DNA of 64,000 nucleotides from Chloroflexota bacterium (lineage in GTDB: Bacteria; Chloroflexota; UBA11872; UBA12225). Made by a program: the position numbers and the translations under genes. The stretch covers positions 487,466 to 551,465 of the forward strand of contig JAUJOR010000001.1 in the NCBI GenBank assembly GCA_030447525.1, in the 5' to 3' direction. Positions 42,558 through 53,699 of this stretch are shown here, one piece after another; position 1 is the stretch's first letter, and every line of letters begins with the position of its first letter. Below the pieces are notes generated by a model. That model was not told the origin of the DNA. It did not search any database and was given only the letters and a program-made list of their open reading frames with translations.

Positions 42558-43943
42558 ATGGCCCAGACACCGCCCCCGGCCTCGCCGGCGCCCGACGGGG
42601 CGCCACAGGGGGCCCCCCCGCCCGCCGTCCCATTCGAGCGCGTCCTGACCGCTGCCATGGGCCAGCCGGGGTCGCACGAGCTGGACCATTACCTCAGGCG
42701 GGGAGGCTACGTTGGGGCGCACAAGGCCCTCACCTCCATGACACCTGAGGAAGTCATCAAGGTAGTCACAGACAGCAAGCTGCGCGGGCGGGGCGGGGCG
42801 GGCTTTCCGGCGGGGATCAAGTGGAGCGGGACGCGGGGCAACCCGGCGCCGCGCTACCTGGTGGTCAACGCCGACGAATCAGAGCCAGGCACCTACGGCA
42901 ACCGCTACGCCATGGACACCGACCCGCACATGCTCCTGGAGGGCATGATCATCTGCTCGTTCGCAGTGGGCATCAACCTGGCCTACATCTACATCCGTGG
43001 CGAGAACCTGCACGGCTACGAGACGCTGGAGCTGGCGGTACGCCAGGCGCGGGAGCGGGGCTACCTGGGTCGTGGTCTCTTCGGGACGGACTTCAATCTA
43101 GAGATCTACGTCCACCGTGGTGCGGGGGCCTACGTCTGTGGCGAGGAGACGGCCCTGATGGAGTCCCTGGAAGGGAAGCGGGCCCAGCCTCGTACCCGGC
43201 CGCCCCATCCCTTCCAGGTGGGCGGGGGGCTGTTCGGACGTCCCACGGTGGTGAACAACGTGGAGACGCTGATGTGCGTCCCCCACATCATCGTCCGAGG
43301 CGCGGAATGGTTCGCCGCCATCGGCTCCCCGAACTGCCCCGGTCCCAAGGTCTACTGCGTCAGCGGCAACGTCAACCGGCCGGGTATTTACGAGGCCCCT
43401 ATGGGGCTGCTCCTGAGCGAGCTGATCTTCGGCGACGAGTACGCCCAGGGCGTGCCCGGCGGGCGCGCGGTGAAAGCCGTCTCGCCCGGGGCGCTGGCCT
43501 CGCCCCTGATCTCCGGGGGTGAGCTGGAGGTCAAGCTGGACGTGGATGCGGTGCGAGCGCCACCGTATCGCACGCAGCTGGGGGCGGGAGGGATCATCGT
43601 CTACGACGACTCGGTCTGCATGGTGGAGCTGCTCCTGCGAGCGGAGCAGTTTTTTGCCCACGAGTCCTGCGGCAAGTGCGTCCCCTGCCGTGAGGGGACG
43701 CATTGGATGGTGGACGTGCTCAGGCGCATCACCGCCGGTCGGGGGCGGGAGAAAGATCTCGACCTGCTCAACAACGTGGCCGGGAACATGAGTGGCCTCC
43801 CCTTCCACCAGCGCACCCTCTGCGCCCTGGCGGACTTCGCCGCCGGCCCGATGATGTCGGCCATCGGGAAGTTCCGCGAGGACTTTGACTACCACATCCG
43901 GGAGCAGGCCTGTCCGCAGCAGCGCCAGCTCGCGCACGCCTGA
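42558..43943 (+). CDS. nuoF: NADH-quinone oxidoreductase subunit F
   Basis: A 461-residue NADH-oxidising subunit. FMN/NADH-site signatures are visible: LRGRGGAGFPAGIKWSG, NADESEPGTYGNRY, GAGAYVCGEETALMESLEG. The N3 [4Fe-4S] ligands lie in ESCGKCVPCREG and LPFHQRTLCALAD. The N-terminal 35 residues are Pro-rich. It lies 5 bp after nuoE. Confidence 0.96.
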   Translation: MAQTPPPASPAPDGAPQGAPPPAVPFERVLTAAMGQPGSHELDHYLRRGGYVGAHKALTSMTPEEVIKVVTDSKLRGRGGAGFPAGIKWSGTRGNPAPRYLVVNADESEPGTYGNRYAMDTDPHMLLEGMIICSFAVGINLAYIYIRGENLHGYETLELAVRQARERGYLGRGLFGTDFNLEIYVHRGAGAYVCGEETALMESLEGKRAQPRTRPPHPFQVGGGLFGRPTVVNNVETLMCVPHIIVRGAEWFAAIGSPNCPGPKVYCVSGNVNRPGIYEAPMGLLLSELIFGDEYAQGVPGGRAVKAVSPGALASPLISGGELEVKLDVDAVRAPPYRTQLGAGGIIVYDDSVCMVELLLRAEQFFAHESCGKCVPCREGTHWMVDVLRRITAGRGREKDLDLLNNVAGNMSGLPFHQRTLCALADFAAGPMMSAIGKFREDFDYHIREQACPQQRQLAHA

Positions 43944-43986
43944 GCCTGTTCGCTGTTTCGGTGCGAGGAGTTCTGAGAGGACGGTT

Positions 43987-46671
43987 ATGGCAGCCACCGC
44001 GCCGCCCACGACGGTGACCTTGACGATCGACGGGCAGGAAGTGACCGTGCCTCGTGGCACCCTGGTCATCGAGGCTGCCCGGCAGATCGGGATCGAGATC
44101 CCCGTCTTTTGCTACCACCCCAAGCTCAGCCTGGTCGGCGCCTGCCGCATGTGCTCCTGCGAGATCCAGATGCCCCCGCCGCCGGGTCAGCAGCCCCGCC
44201 CGCCGGGGATCCTGACCGCCTGCACGACGCAGGTGGCCCCCGGAATGGTGGTCAACACCCTGGGCCCGCAGTCGACGAAGCACCGCGAGGCGGTGATCGA
44301 GTTCTTGCTCATCAACCACCCCCTGGACTGCCCCGTCTGCGACGCTGGCGGGGAGTGCCCGCTGCAAGACAACTCCCACGCCTGGGGCCCCAAGGAGAGC
44401 CGATTCGAGGAGCACAAGCGCCTGGCCCGCAAGGGCGCGCCCCTCTCCCCCCTGGTGGTGCTCGACCAGGAGCGCTGCATCGTCTGCTACCGCTGCACCC
44501 GCTTCATGGCCGAAGTCCCCGGCCAGGCCGAGCTGGACTTCTTTAGCCGGGGCTTCAGCTCCCAGCTGCGGACGATCGATGACCAGCCGATGAAGTCCCA
44601 CTTCCAGGGCAACATCATCGACTTGTGCCCCTGCGGGGCCTTGACCAGCGAGACCTACCGTTTCAAAGCCCGCCCGCACGACCTGGACCACGCCGATAGC
44701 GTGTGCGCTCAGTGCCCCGTGGGCTGCAACATGATCATCGATAGCCGTTCCAACGAGGTGGTGCGGGTGCGTCCCCGCCAGAATGAGGCGGTGAACGAGA
44801 TCTGGCTGTGTGACAAGGGGCGCTTCGGGCAATACTACTTCAGCAGCAAGGAGCGCATCGCCCAGCCTCACGTGCGCCAGGACGATCAGCTTCGTCCCGC
44901 TTCCTGGTCGGAGGCCATCGGCTCGGCCGCCGTAGCTCTACAGGGAGTAAAGGGGCGTTACGGGGGCCAGGCCATCGGCGTGATCGGCGGGCGCAACCTG
45001 ACCAACGAGGACTGCTACGCCCTGGCCCGCTTCGCCAGCGAGGTGCTAGAGACCCCCAACGTCGACCACCGCACCGGGGCGCGCCACACGGCGGCGAATC
45101 CCCTGGCGGAGCACGGCCTGGATGCCTTCAACAGCCCCTTTGTGGACGCCGAGGGCGCCGGGGCGATCATGCTCCTGGGCACGGACGTCTACGAAGAGAT
45201 GCCGGTCTTCTGGCTGCGTATCCGCAAGGGGGTCAAGAACGGCGCCAAGCTGATCATCGCCAATCCCCGGGCGACGGAGGCCGACCGAGTGGCCTTCCAC
45301 CGCCTGCGCCACCGCCCGGGCGCCGAGCTGGCCGTGCTGCGGGGCCTGCTGGCGGCCCTGGTGGAAAGCCCTCCCCTGGAAGGCCCTGCCGCCGTGGAGG
45401 CATCGCCCCCCGCGGCGTTGGAAGGGACCCAGCCGGCCCAGGCGCCGCCCCCGCCAACGCGCGACCTGTCCGGCCTACGCGATGCCCTGGGCGACGCCTC
45501 CGTGGAGGGGGCGGCCGAAGCCTGTGGCGTCACCGCCGAGACCCTGCGTGCGGCGGCCGCGACCCTGGCCGGGGCGCGCAATCCGTTGATCTACGTCGGG
45601 GCTCGCCTGGCCATCCGGGCGGACGCCCCCGGCCTGGCGGCGGCCCTGGTGAACCTGGCCACGGCCCTGGGGCAGCGGCGGGCGGTCAGTTTTTTCCCCG
45701 AGGGGGCCAATGCCCGCGGGGCGGCCCTGGCCGGTCTCGTCCCCGGCGAAGGGGGTCTGCCGGCGGGAGAGATCATCGCCCAGGCGGCGGCGGGCAAGAT
45801 CAAGGCCCTGTACCTGGTGGGGGAGAACGTCCTGGCGACTCATCCGGACGCCGAGCAGGCTCGCCAGGCCCTGGCCAATGCCGAGGTGGTGGTGGTGCAC
45901 GAGCTCTTCCCTACCGAGACGGCGGCGCTGGGGGCGACGGTGGTCTTTCCCGCCACCAGCCTGGGGGAAAAGGACGGGACGTTGACCAACGCCGAGGGGC
46001 GCATTCAGACGGTGCACTATGCCCTGCGCACGGAATCTTCGGCCCGTCCAGACTGGCGCATTCTCAGCGATCTCTCGGGCGAGATGGGGGCTTCTTTGGG
46101 GTACGCCGCCGCCGTTGAAATCACGCGCGACCTGCTGGCCGACGTCCCGGCCTATGCCCCGCTGGCGGATGGGGCGATCCCGGCCGAGGGGGTCATCGTC
46201 CGCCAGCACGGCGGGGAGGCGTCTGATGGGACGGGCACTGGCGGCCCGAACGCCTCCTGGGGAGCCTACGTCCCAATCCCAGAGGGGCCGGCCCTGGCGC
46301 CCCCTCCGGGCCAGGAGGGGCTGACCCTGGTGACGTACGGCGAGCTGCTGGGCGACGAGAGCACCCTGCAGGATGTGCCGGAAGTCTTGGAGATGGTGCC
46401 GGAGCCATACGTGGAGGTGAACCGCCAAGACGCCGCCCGCCTGGGGCTCACGGAGGGACGGCTGGTCCGCCTGCGCACCGCCAGGGGGGGCGTTGAGCGC
46501 CGGCTGCGGGTCAACGGGCGTTGCCCGGTAGGGGTCTGCTATACCCCCGACAACCTGGGGCGGCCGCGGGTGAACATGATCCTTGATTGGGCGCAGCCCT
46601 TCCCTACCGTGACCCTTGAGCCGGTACGCGAGGGGGTAGCGGCCGAAGCCCTGGCCGAGGCTGGAGACTAG
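43987..46671 (+). CDS. nuoG: NADH-quinone oxidoreductase subunit G
   Basis: An 894-residue Fe-S subunit. The [2Fe-2S] ligands are Cys42, Cys53, Cys56 and Cys79; a Pro-rich insert (residues 62-73) lengthens the last spacing. Then HPLDCPVCDAGGECPLQD, ERCIVCYRCTRFMAE and DSVCAQCPVGCNM carry further clusters, followed by the molybdopterin-type fold (ATEADRVAFHRLRHRPGAEL; VGENVLATHPDAEQARQAL). The start ATG 43987 follows AGAGGA; an upstream frame to 43885 overlaps nuoF. Ala/Pro-rich insert around residues 465-495. Confidence 0.95.
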   Translation: MAATAPPTTVTLTIDGQEVTVPRGTLVIEAARQIGIEIPVFCYHPKLSLVGACRMCSCEIQMPPPPGQQPRPPGILTACTTQVAPGMVVNTLGPQSTKHREAVIEFLLINHPLDCPVCDAGGECPLQDNSHAWGPKESRFEEHKRLARKGAPLSPLVVLDQERCIVCYRCTRFMAEVPGQAELDFFSRGFSSQLRTIDDQPMKSHFQGNIIDLCPCGALTSETYRFKARPHDLDHADSVCAQCPVGCNMIIDSRSNEVVRVRPRQNEAVNEIWLCDKGRFGQYYFSSKERIAQPHVRQDDQLRPASWSEAIGSAAVALQGVKGRYGGQAIGVIGGRNLTNEDCYALARFASEVLETPNVDHRTGARHTAANPLAEHGLDAFNSPFVDAEGAGAIMLLGTDVYEEMPVFWLRIRKGVKNGAKLIIANPRATEADRVAFHRLRHRPGAELAVLRGLLAALVESPPLEGPAAVEASPPAALEGTQPAQAPPPPTRDLSGLRDALGDASVEGAAEACGVTAETLRAAAATLAGARNPLIYVGARLAIRADAPGLAAALVNLATALGQRRAVSFFPEGANARGAALAGLVPGEGGLPAGEIIAQAAAGKIKALYLVGENVLATHPDAEQARQALANAEVVVVHELFPTETAALGATVVFPATSLGEKDGTLTNAEGRIQTVHYALRTESSARPDWRILSDLSGEMGASLGYAAAVEITRDLLADVPAYAPLADGAIPAEGVIVRQHGGEASDGTGTGGPNASWGAYVPIPEGPALAPPPGQEGLTLVTYGELLGDESTLQDVPEVLEMVPEPYVEVNRQDAARLGLTEGRLVRLRTARGGVERRLRVNGRCPVGVCYTPDNLGRPRVNMILDWAQPFPTVTLEPVREGVAAEALAEAGD

Positions 46672-46677
46672 GCGCCA

Positions 46678-47748
46678 ATGCTTGCAGCGATCGACTGGAA
46701 CGTCGTCTTCATCGTCCTGCTGGCCTTTGTCAAGGCCTTTGTCATCGTCAACGCCCTGTTGGTGGCCTTCGCCTACATGACCTGGACGGAGCGTAAGGTG
46801 ATGGGGCGCATGCAGGTGCGCATCGGGCCCAACCGCGTGGGCCCGTTTGGCCTACTGCAGCCTATCGCCGACGGGATCAAGCTGGCCCTCAAGGAAGACA
46901 TCACCCCTTCCCAAGCAAACGTGTGGATCCACACCATCGCCCCTCTCCTTTCCCTGGTGCCGGCCTTGATCATCTTCGCCGTCATCCCCATTGGCCCCTC
47001 TATTCCTCTGGGGGACAATCGCTCGTGGACGTGGTACATCGCCAACATCAACGTCGGGTTCCTCTACGCCACGGCCATCGCCTCGCTGGGGGTGTACGGG
47101 ATCGTCCTGGCCGGCTGGGCCTCGAACAATAAGTACTCGCTGTTGGGGGGGCTGCGGGCCTCAGCGCAGATGATCAGCTACGAGCTTCCCCAGGGCCTGG
47201 CGGCCCTCTCGGTGATCGTCATGGCCGGGACGATTAACCTCTACGAGATCGTGGAGCAGCAGAACAGGAACTTCCTCCCCTACGTCCTCTTACCCACCGG
47301 CCTGGTCGCCTTCGTGATCTACCTCATCTCTGGAATCGCCGAGGCTAACCGGGCCCCCTTCGATCTTCCCGAGGCGGAGGGGGAGCTGGGCGCCGGCTTC
47401 CACACTGAGTACTCCGGCTTCAAGTGGTCGATGTTTTTCATGGCTGAGTACGTCAACATGGTCAACATCGCCGCCCTGGCCGTAGTCCTCTTTCTCGGTG
47501 GATGGTGGCCGGCGGTCGATCAGCTCGGTCCGGTCCTGGCCGGGATCTTGGGGCCGATCATCTTTATCCTCAAGCTGGCCCTATTCGTCTTCTTTTATAT
47601 CTGGCTACGGTCGACCTTGCCCCGTCTGCGCTTCGACCGGCTGATGGCCCTGGGGTGGAAGGTGCTGCTCCCCCTGGCCCTGGCGAATCTCGTCCTGACG
47701 GCCCTGTGGGTGGCCTTCTGGCCCATTGGATGGTGGCCCTTCGCTTAG
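46678..47748 (+). CDS. nuoH: NADH-quinone oxidoreductase subunit H
   Basis: A 356-residue membrane subunit with eight or nine helices. TERKVMGRMQVRIGPNRVGPFGLLQPIADGIKLALKED is the quinone-site loop; RAPFDLPEAEGELGAGFHTEYSGFKW is also conserved. It lies 6 bp after nuoG. Confidence 0.97.
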   Translation: MLAAIDWNVVFIVLLAFVKAFVIVNALLVAFAYMTWTERKVMGRMQVRIGPNRVGPFGLLQPIADGIKLALKEDITPSQANVWIHTIAPLLSLVPALIIFAVIPIGPSIPLGDNRSWTWYIANINVGFLYATAIASLGVYGIVLAGWASNNKYSLLGGLRASAQMISYELPQGLAALSVIVMAGTINLYEIVEQQNRNFLPYVLLPTGLVAFVIYLISGIAEANRAPFDLPEAEGELGAGFHTEYSGFKWSMFFMAEYVNMVNIAALAVVLFLGGWWPAVDQLGPVLAGILGPIIFILKLALFVFFYIWLRSTLPRLRFDRLMALGWKVLLPLALANLVLTALWVAFWPIGWWPFA

Positions 47749-47757
47749 GGTGCGCCC

Positions 47758-47808
47758 AGAGTTCGCCTAGAGCCAGAGTTCGCGTAGAGATAGAGTTCGC
47801 GTAGAGAT
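47758..47808. repeat. Three tandem 17-bp units between nuoH and nuoI
   Basis: AGAGTTCGCGTAGAGAT occurs twice exactly (47775-47791, 47792-47808), preceded by a degenerate copy (47758-47774), and followed by AGATAGAGA slippage-like sequence up to the nuoI RBS. Confidence 0.75.
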
Positions 47809-47840
47809 AGAGATCGAGATAGAGAGTAGGGAGATCTAGC

Positions 47841-48359
47841 GTGGCTTTTGTGGAACTCAAGGCGCCCCCCCCGCCGGGCAACCCGGTCTCCGAAGCCGTC
47901 GCCGACCTGACGGCGATTGCTAAGGGCCTGGGCCTGACACTACGGTACTTCTTCACCAAGCCCGTGACCTTACAGTACCCGGAGGAACGTCCCAGCCTGC
48001 CGGCGCGTCACCGCGGGCGCCACGAGTTGGAGCGTCACGAGAATGGGCTGGAGAAGTGCGTCGGGTGCGAGCTGTGCGCCCTCGCCTGTCCCGCCAAGGC
48101 CATCTTCGTCCAGGGGGCCGAGAATCCCCCGGAGGCCCCCATTTCCATTGGGGAGCGGTATGCCGAGACGTACGTCGTGAACATGATCCGCTGTATCTTT
48201 TGCGGTTTCTGCGTTGAGGCCTGCCCGACCGAGGCGTTGCAGCTCAAGCGGGTCTTCGAGCTGGCGGACTACAGTCGGGAATCGATGATCTTTACCAAGG
48301 AGATGCTCCTGGCGCCACGTCCGAAGCGGGAGCGGGAAGACTCCTGGTTGCCGGGATAG
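47841..48359 (+). CDS. nuoI: NADH-quinone oxidoreductase subunit I
   Basis: A 172-residue ferredoxin-like subunit with two [4Fe-4S] motifs: [18 protein letters not shown] and [20 protein letters not shown] (N6a, N6b). GTG start with AGGGAGA upstream. N-terminal amphipathic helices anchor it on the membrane arm ([21 protein letters not shown]). Confidence 0.96.
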   Translation: MAFVELKAPPPPGNPVSEAVADLTAIAKGLGLTLRYFFTKPVTLQYPEERPSLPARHRGRHELERHENGLEKCVGCELCALACPAKAIFVQGAENPPEAPISIGERYAETYVVNMIRCIFCGFCVEACPTEALQLKRVFELADYSRESMIFTKEMLLAPRPKREREDSWLPG

Positions 48360-48436
48360 TGGCCGGGGGTAGAGGGACAACACTCCTGGTGGCCGGCATC
48401 GAGGCATGGGGCAGAGGGAGAGAGGAACGCTAAGGG

Positions 48437-49024
48437 ATGATGGAAGTCCTCGTCTTCGCCGTCGTGGCGGCGGTCTCGGTGGCGGCGGCGATCATGATGA
48501 TCGTCCAGCGCAACGCGATGTACAGCGCCCTCTTCCTGGTGCTGAACTTGTTTTGCTTGTCCGTGCTGTACATCCTGTTGGGGGCCTATTTCCTTTCCGT
48601 GGTGCAGGTGGCCGTCTATGCCGGGGCGATCATGGTCTTGATGCTCTTCGTGATCATGTTGCTCAACGTTGCCCAGCCGGAGGGGAGCGATCAGCGGGCG
48701 GGCTTCGTCAGGCCCTTTGCCTTGCTGGCGGCCCTGGTCTTGGTGGTGGAGCTGGCAGTAGTGGTGGCACGTGGCAACGCCGCTACGGTGACGGCCGGCG
48801 GGGGTGCTAGCGCGACGCCCGCGGCGCGCCCCACGGCGACGGCGGTGGCCACGGCGGCGGCTGAGGTGGCCGGCGCAGGGGCGGCCACGATCGGCCATAC
48901 CCAGTTGCTCGCCGCCGACCTGTTTACCAAGTTTCTGTTCCCCTTCGAGGTCACCAGCATCCTGCTCCTGGTGGCCATCCTGGGGGCCACTGCCCTGGCC
49001 CGCAAGCGACCGGAGCTGACCTGA
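48437..49024 (+). CDS. nuoJ: NADH-quinone oxidoreductase subunit J
   Basis: A 195-residue membrane subunit of five helices. RNAMYSALFLVLNLFCLSVLYILLGAYFLSVVQVAVYAGAIMVLMLFVIMLLN is the core signature. An Ala/Thr/Gly-rich loop (ASATPAARPTATAVATAAAE) between the last two helices is longer than usual. ATG 48437 and ATG 48440 are adjacent options. Confidence 0.95.
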   Translation: MMEVLVFAVVAAVSVAAAIMMIVQRNAMYSALFLVLNLFCLSVLYILLGAYFLSVVQVAVYAGAIMVLMLFVIMLLNVAQPEGSDQRAGFVRPFALLAALVLVVELAVVVARGNAATVTAGGGASATPAARPTATAVATAAAEVAGAGAATIGHTQLLAADLFTKFLFPFEVTSILLLVAILGATALARKRPELT

Positions 49025-49117
49025 CGCGGTAGGTGTGTGACAGCCGGGCCCGGGGATCCGCATCGTGGCCAGCGGGCTGCGGGACGCGAGACTCTTGATG
49101 TATGGAGGAGGGAGCCT

Positions 49118-49444
49118 GTGCCGCTGCCGTCGTTACCCACCACCGTGGCCGCCGAGGCCTATTTGATCTTGAGCGCGGTGCTCTTTGTGATCGGTGTGCT
49201 CGGCTTCCTGATCCGCAAGAACGCCCTGACGGTGTTCATGTCCGTGGAGCTGATGCTCAACGCCGTCAACCTCTCGTTCGTTGCTTTTGCCCGTCAGCTC
49301 GGACACTTCGACGGCCAGATATTTGTCTTCTTCGTCATGGCCGTGGCCGCTGCCGAGGTGGCCGTGGGACTGGCGATCATCGTGGACATCTTCCGCAGCC
49401 GGCACAGCGTGGACATCGATGACGTCAGCTGGCTGCGGGGCTAG
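49118..49444 (+). CDS. nuoK: NADH-quinone oxidoreductase subunit K
   Basis: A 108-residue, three-helix subunit. [25 protein letters not shown] contains the essential Glu of TM2; [22 protein letters not shown] follows with the second Glu. The GTG start at 49118 follows GGAGGAGGGAG; a longer upstream frame is not needed. Confidence 0.95.
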   Translation: MPLPSLPTTVAAEAYLILSAVLFVIGVLGFLIRKNALTVFMSVELMLNAVNLSFVAFARQLGHFDGQIFVFFVMAVAAAEVAVGLAIIVDIFRSRHSVDIDDVSWLRG

Positions 49445-49445
49445 A

Positions 49446-49500
49446 ACGTTCCTGTGAGGATGGCGCACCACGTTTCCTGTGAAGATGGCGCACCACGTTT
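49446..49500. repeat. Tandem 24/25-bp duplication between nuoK and nuoL
   Basis: The unit ending GATGGCGCACC is present at 49446-49469 and 49470-49494 (differing by one insertion and one G/A change), with a third partial copy (ACGTTT) to 49500. The following 180 bp to nuoL hold no other feature. Confidence 0.7.
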
Positions 49501-49684
49501 CATCCCCCGCCGGTGCCCGGCAGGGCATGACCGATTATTCAGGGAGTCATTCGCTCGTTCTGATGGGGGCCTGTCCCGGCGGCGGTGGGGCCGGACAGAT
49601 TGAAAGACCCTTACTCATGCCCAGAGCGACGCGCGCCGGCGACGCCCTGCCGGCTGCCCGCTCCCCCAGGGAGGAGACACGGCC

Positions 49685-51868
49685 ATTCTAGAACTACTCT
49701 GGCTCGTCCCGGTTCTGCCCCTGCTGGGGGCGCTGATCAATCTCTTCTTCGGTCGTCGCCTCCCCCGAGCGCTGGTGGCGACAGTGGCCGCCGGGGCCGT
49801 GTTGGGGGCTTTCGTCGTCGCCGCACTGGCGGTGACGGAGTACCTGAGCGGGGACACGGCGGAGCCCTTCCGGCAGCATTTGTATCCCTGGATCGCCTGG
49901 GACATCGGCGGGCGTACCACGCTGATTGCAGCGGCGGGTCTGCTGCTCGATCCCCTGGCCTGCGTCATGGTGCTGGTGATCACCGGCGTCGGCTTCCTCA
50001 TTCACCTCTACTCGGCAGGGTACATGGGCCACGACGCCGGCTTCGGGCGCTTCTTTACCTACCTCAACCTGTTCACCTTCTCTATGCTTCTGCTCGTCCT
50101 GGCGGACAACTTCCTGCTGATGTTCGTCGGCTGGGAGCTTGTCGGCCTCTGCTCGTACCTCCTGATCGGCTTCTGGTTCGAGCGCCCCTCGGCTGCCTCG
50201 GCCGGCAAGAAGGCCTTTGTGGTCAACCGCGTGGGGGACTGGGGCATGCTGGTGGCCCTGTTCCTGATCTGGAGCACGTATGGGACGTTCCAGTTCTTTG
50301 GCCAGCGGACCGGGGCGCTGGCATCTGCGGGCGTGCTGGACGATCCCGGGCGCATCCTGACCGACGGCTCGGTGGCCCTGGCCATCGCCCTGCTGCTGTT
50401 CGTCGGCGCCACTGGAAAATCGGCCCAGGTGCCCCTGTACGTCTGGCTCCCGGACGCCATGGAAGGCCCCACCCCCGTATCCGCCCTGATCCACGCCGCC
50501 ACGATGGTCACGGCCGGGGTGTACATGATCGCTCGCACCCACAGCCTCTTCTTGCTGGCCCCCGAGTCCCTCGTGGTCATCGGGACGATTGGGGCGCTGA
50601 CGGCCGTGTTCGCCGCCACCATCGGGCTGGTGCAGACGGACATCAAGCGAGTGCTGGCCTACTCCACCGTCAGCCAGCTGGGCTATATGTTCCTCGCCCT
50701 GGGATCTGGGGCGTTTGCCGCCGGCATCTTCCACCTGATGACGCACGCCTTTTTCAAGGCCCTCCTCTTCCTGGGGGCCGGCTCGGTGATCCACGCCCTC
50801 AACGACGAGCAAGACTTGCGGCGCATGGGCGGGCTGTGGCGCTATCTACCGGTCACCGGCCTGACGTTCATCATCGGCTGGCTGGCGATTATCGGCCTGC
50901 CCCCCTTCGCCGGGTTCTTTAGCAAAGACTTGATCCTGGCCAAGACGTTCGAGCGGGGGCTGGAAGAGCCGTGGTACTTCGTGCTCTACGGTATCGGCCT
51001 GCTGACCGTGGCCCTGACCGCCTTCTACATGTCCCGCCTGGTCTTCCTGGCCTTTTTCGGGCAGTACCGCGGGGCCATGACCGCTCCCGGTATCACCCCA
51101 ACGCAGGCGGCCATGGCCCCCGAACACGAGCCGGCGGCCGCCGTCCCCGCGGGGCTATCGATGGGGCACAATCCCATTACCCCGAGCGCCGCGAGCGCTC
51201 CGAGCGCACATGACACTCACCGCAGCGACGGGCACGACGTCCGTGACGCTCCGGGGCATGGCGGGCGCACCGGGCGCCCACACGAGTCCCCTCCCTCGAT
51301 GCTTATCCCCCTGGTTGTCCTGGCCCTCCTCTCTATGGTCGGAGGCTGGGTGGGCATCCCGGCGTTCATCTCGGACGCCGTGACCGGGGGACATGCCACG
51401 GGGACTCCCTTCGAGCAGTTTCTGGCCCCTTCCGTGGGCGGCCAGGAGGGGGCAGCGGCCACGGCGGGGCACGCCCTGGACGTCACCACGGAGTGGATCC
51501 TGACCGGGGCGTCGGTGGGGATGGCCGGGCTGGGCGTCCTGGTGGCGGCTATGCTGTACCTCGCCGGCGTGCCCAATCCATCGTCTCTCGCCGGCGCCTT
51601 GCGGGGCCCCTATACCTGGCTGCTCAACAAGTGGTACGTTGACGAGCTGTACCAGGCCCTTATCGCCCACCCCGGCGCCCGGCTGGCCTCGTTCCTGGCC
51701 GCTTTTGATCTCGGAGTGGTGGACGGGATGGTCAACGGCGTGGCCCGCCTGGCGCGGGGCACGGGGGGGGTGCTGCGTCAGCTCCAGTCCGGCTACGTGC
51801 GAGGCTACGCCGTGACCATGCTCATCGGGGCGTTCTGCGTGCTGGCCTACTGGGCCTTCCGCACCTAG
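49685..51868 (+). CDS. nuoL: NADH-quinone oxidoreductase subunit L, predicted AUU start
   Basis: A 727-residue antiporter-like subunit. The first in-frame ATG/GTG/TTG is GTG 49775, after helix 1; homology starts earlier, with ILELLWLVPVLPLLGALINLFFGRRL. That segment begins at ATT 49685, preceded at 8 nt by GGAGGAG, and the frame has a stop at 49601-49603, so an AUU start is predicted. The core shows VTGVGFLIHLYSAGYM, WELVGLCSYLLIGFWFE, KSAQVPLYVWLPDAMEGPTPVSALIHAATMVTAGVY and the long C-terminal helix. A His/Asp-rich loop is inserted (residues about 485-540). Confidence 0.93.
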   Translation: MLELLWLVPVLPLLGALINLFFGRRLPRALVATVAAGAVLGAFVVAALAVTEYLSGDTAEPFRQHLYPWIAWDIGGRTTLIAAAGLLLDPLACVMVLVITGVGFLIHLYSAGYMGHDAGFGRFFTYLNLFTFSMLLLVLADNFLLMFVGWELVGLCSYLLIGFWFERPSAASAGKKAFVVNRVGDWGMLVALFLIWSTYGTFQFFGQRTGALASAGVLDDPGRILTDGSVALAIALLLFVGATGKSAQVPLYVWLPDAMEGPTPVSALIHAATMVTAGVYMIARTHSLFLLAPESLVVIGTIGALTAVFAATIGLVQTDIKRVLAYSTVSQLGYMFLALGSGAFAAGIFHLMTHAFFKALLFLGAGSVIHALNDEQDLRRMGGLWRYLPVTGLTFIIGWLAIIGLPPFAGFFSKDLILAKTFERGLEEPWYFVLYGIGLLTVALTAFYMSRLVFLAFFGQYRGAMTAPGITPTQAAMAPEHEPAAAVPAGLSMGHNPITPSAASAPSAHDTHRSDGHDVRDAPGHGGRTGRPHESPPSMLIPLVVLALLSMVGGWVGIPAFISDAVTGGHATGTPFEQFLAPSVGGQEGAAATAGHALDVTTEWILTGASVGMAGLGVLVAAMLYLAGVPNPSSLAGALRGPYTWLLNKWYVDELYQALIAHPGARLASFLAAFDLGVVDGMVNGVARLARGTGGVLRQLQSGYVRGYAVTMLIGAFCVLAYWAFRT

Positions 51869-51973
51869 CGCAGGGAGATGTAGTGGGGGGGCGGTACGGG
51901 CGCGCCCCTCCAGCGCGGCCGACGATCTCAAGAATCCACACAGCGAGCGACGGACGGCGAAGGACGGCAACAG

Positions 51974-53560
<1,587 letters not shown>

Positions 53561-53563
<3 letters not shown>

Positions 53564-53645
53564 GGGGCGCAGCCGGCGGTGAGGGGCGCAGCCGGCGGTG
53601 AGGGGCGCAGCCGGCGGTGAGGGGCGCAGCCGGCGGTGAGGGGCG
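53561..53645. repeat. Four tandem 19-bp units between nuoM and nuoN
   Basis: TGAGGGGCGCAGCCGGCGG is repeated exactly four times (53561-53636), then a truncated copy. The first TGA is the nuoM stop. Perfect identity suggests recent or ongoing slippage or recombination. Confidence 0.9.
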
Positions 53646-53699
53646 GGGACTGAGCGCGGCAAAGGGCATACCATACTCCTTCTGAGTTAGGGACACCAA

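Noticed and set aside
49585-50922. ORF beginning with ATG just before nuoL
   Set aside because: It is in a different frame from the NuoL homology and has no recognisable content; it would only be relevant if nuoL had a frameshift, which is not needed with the AUU start.
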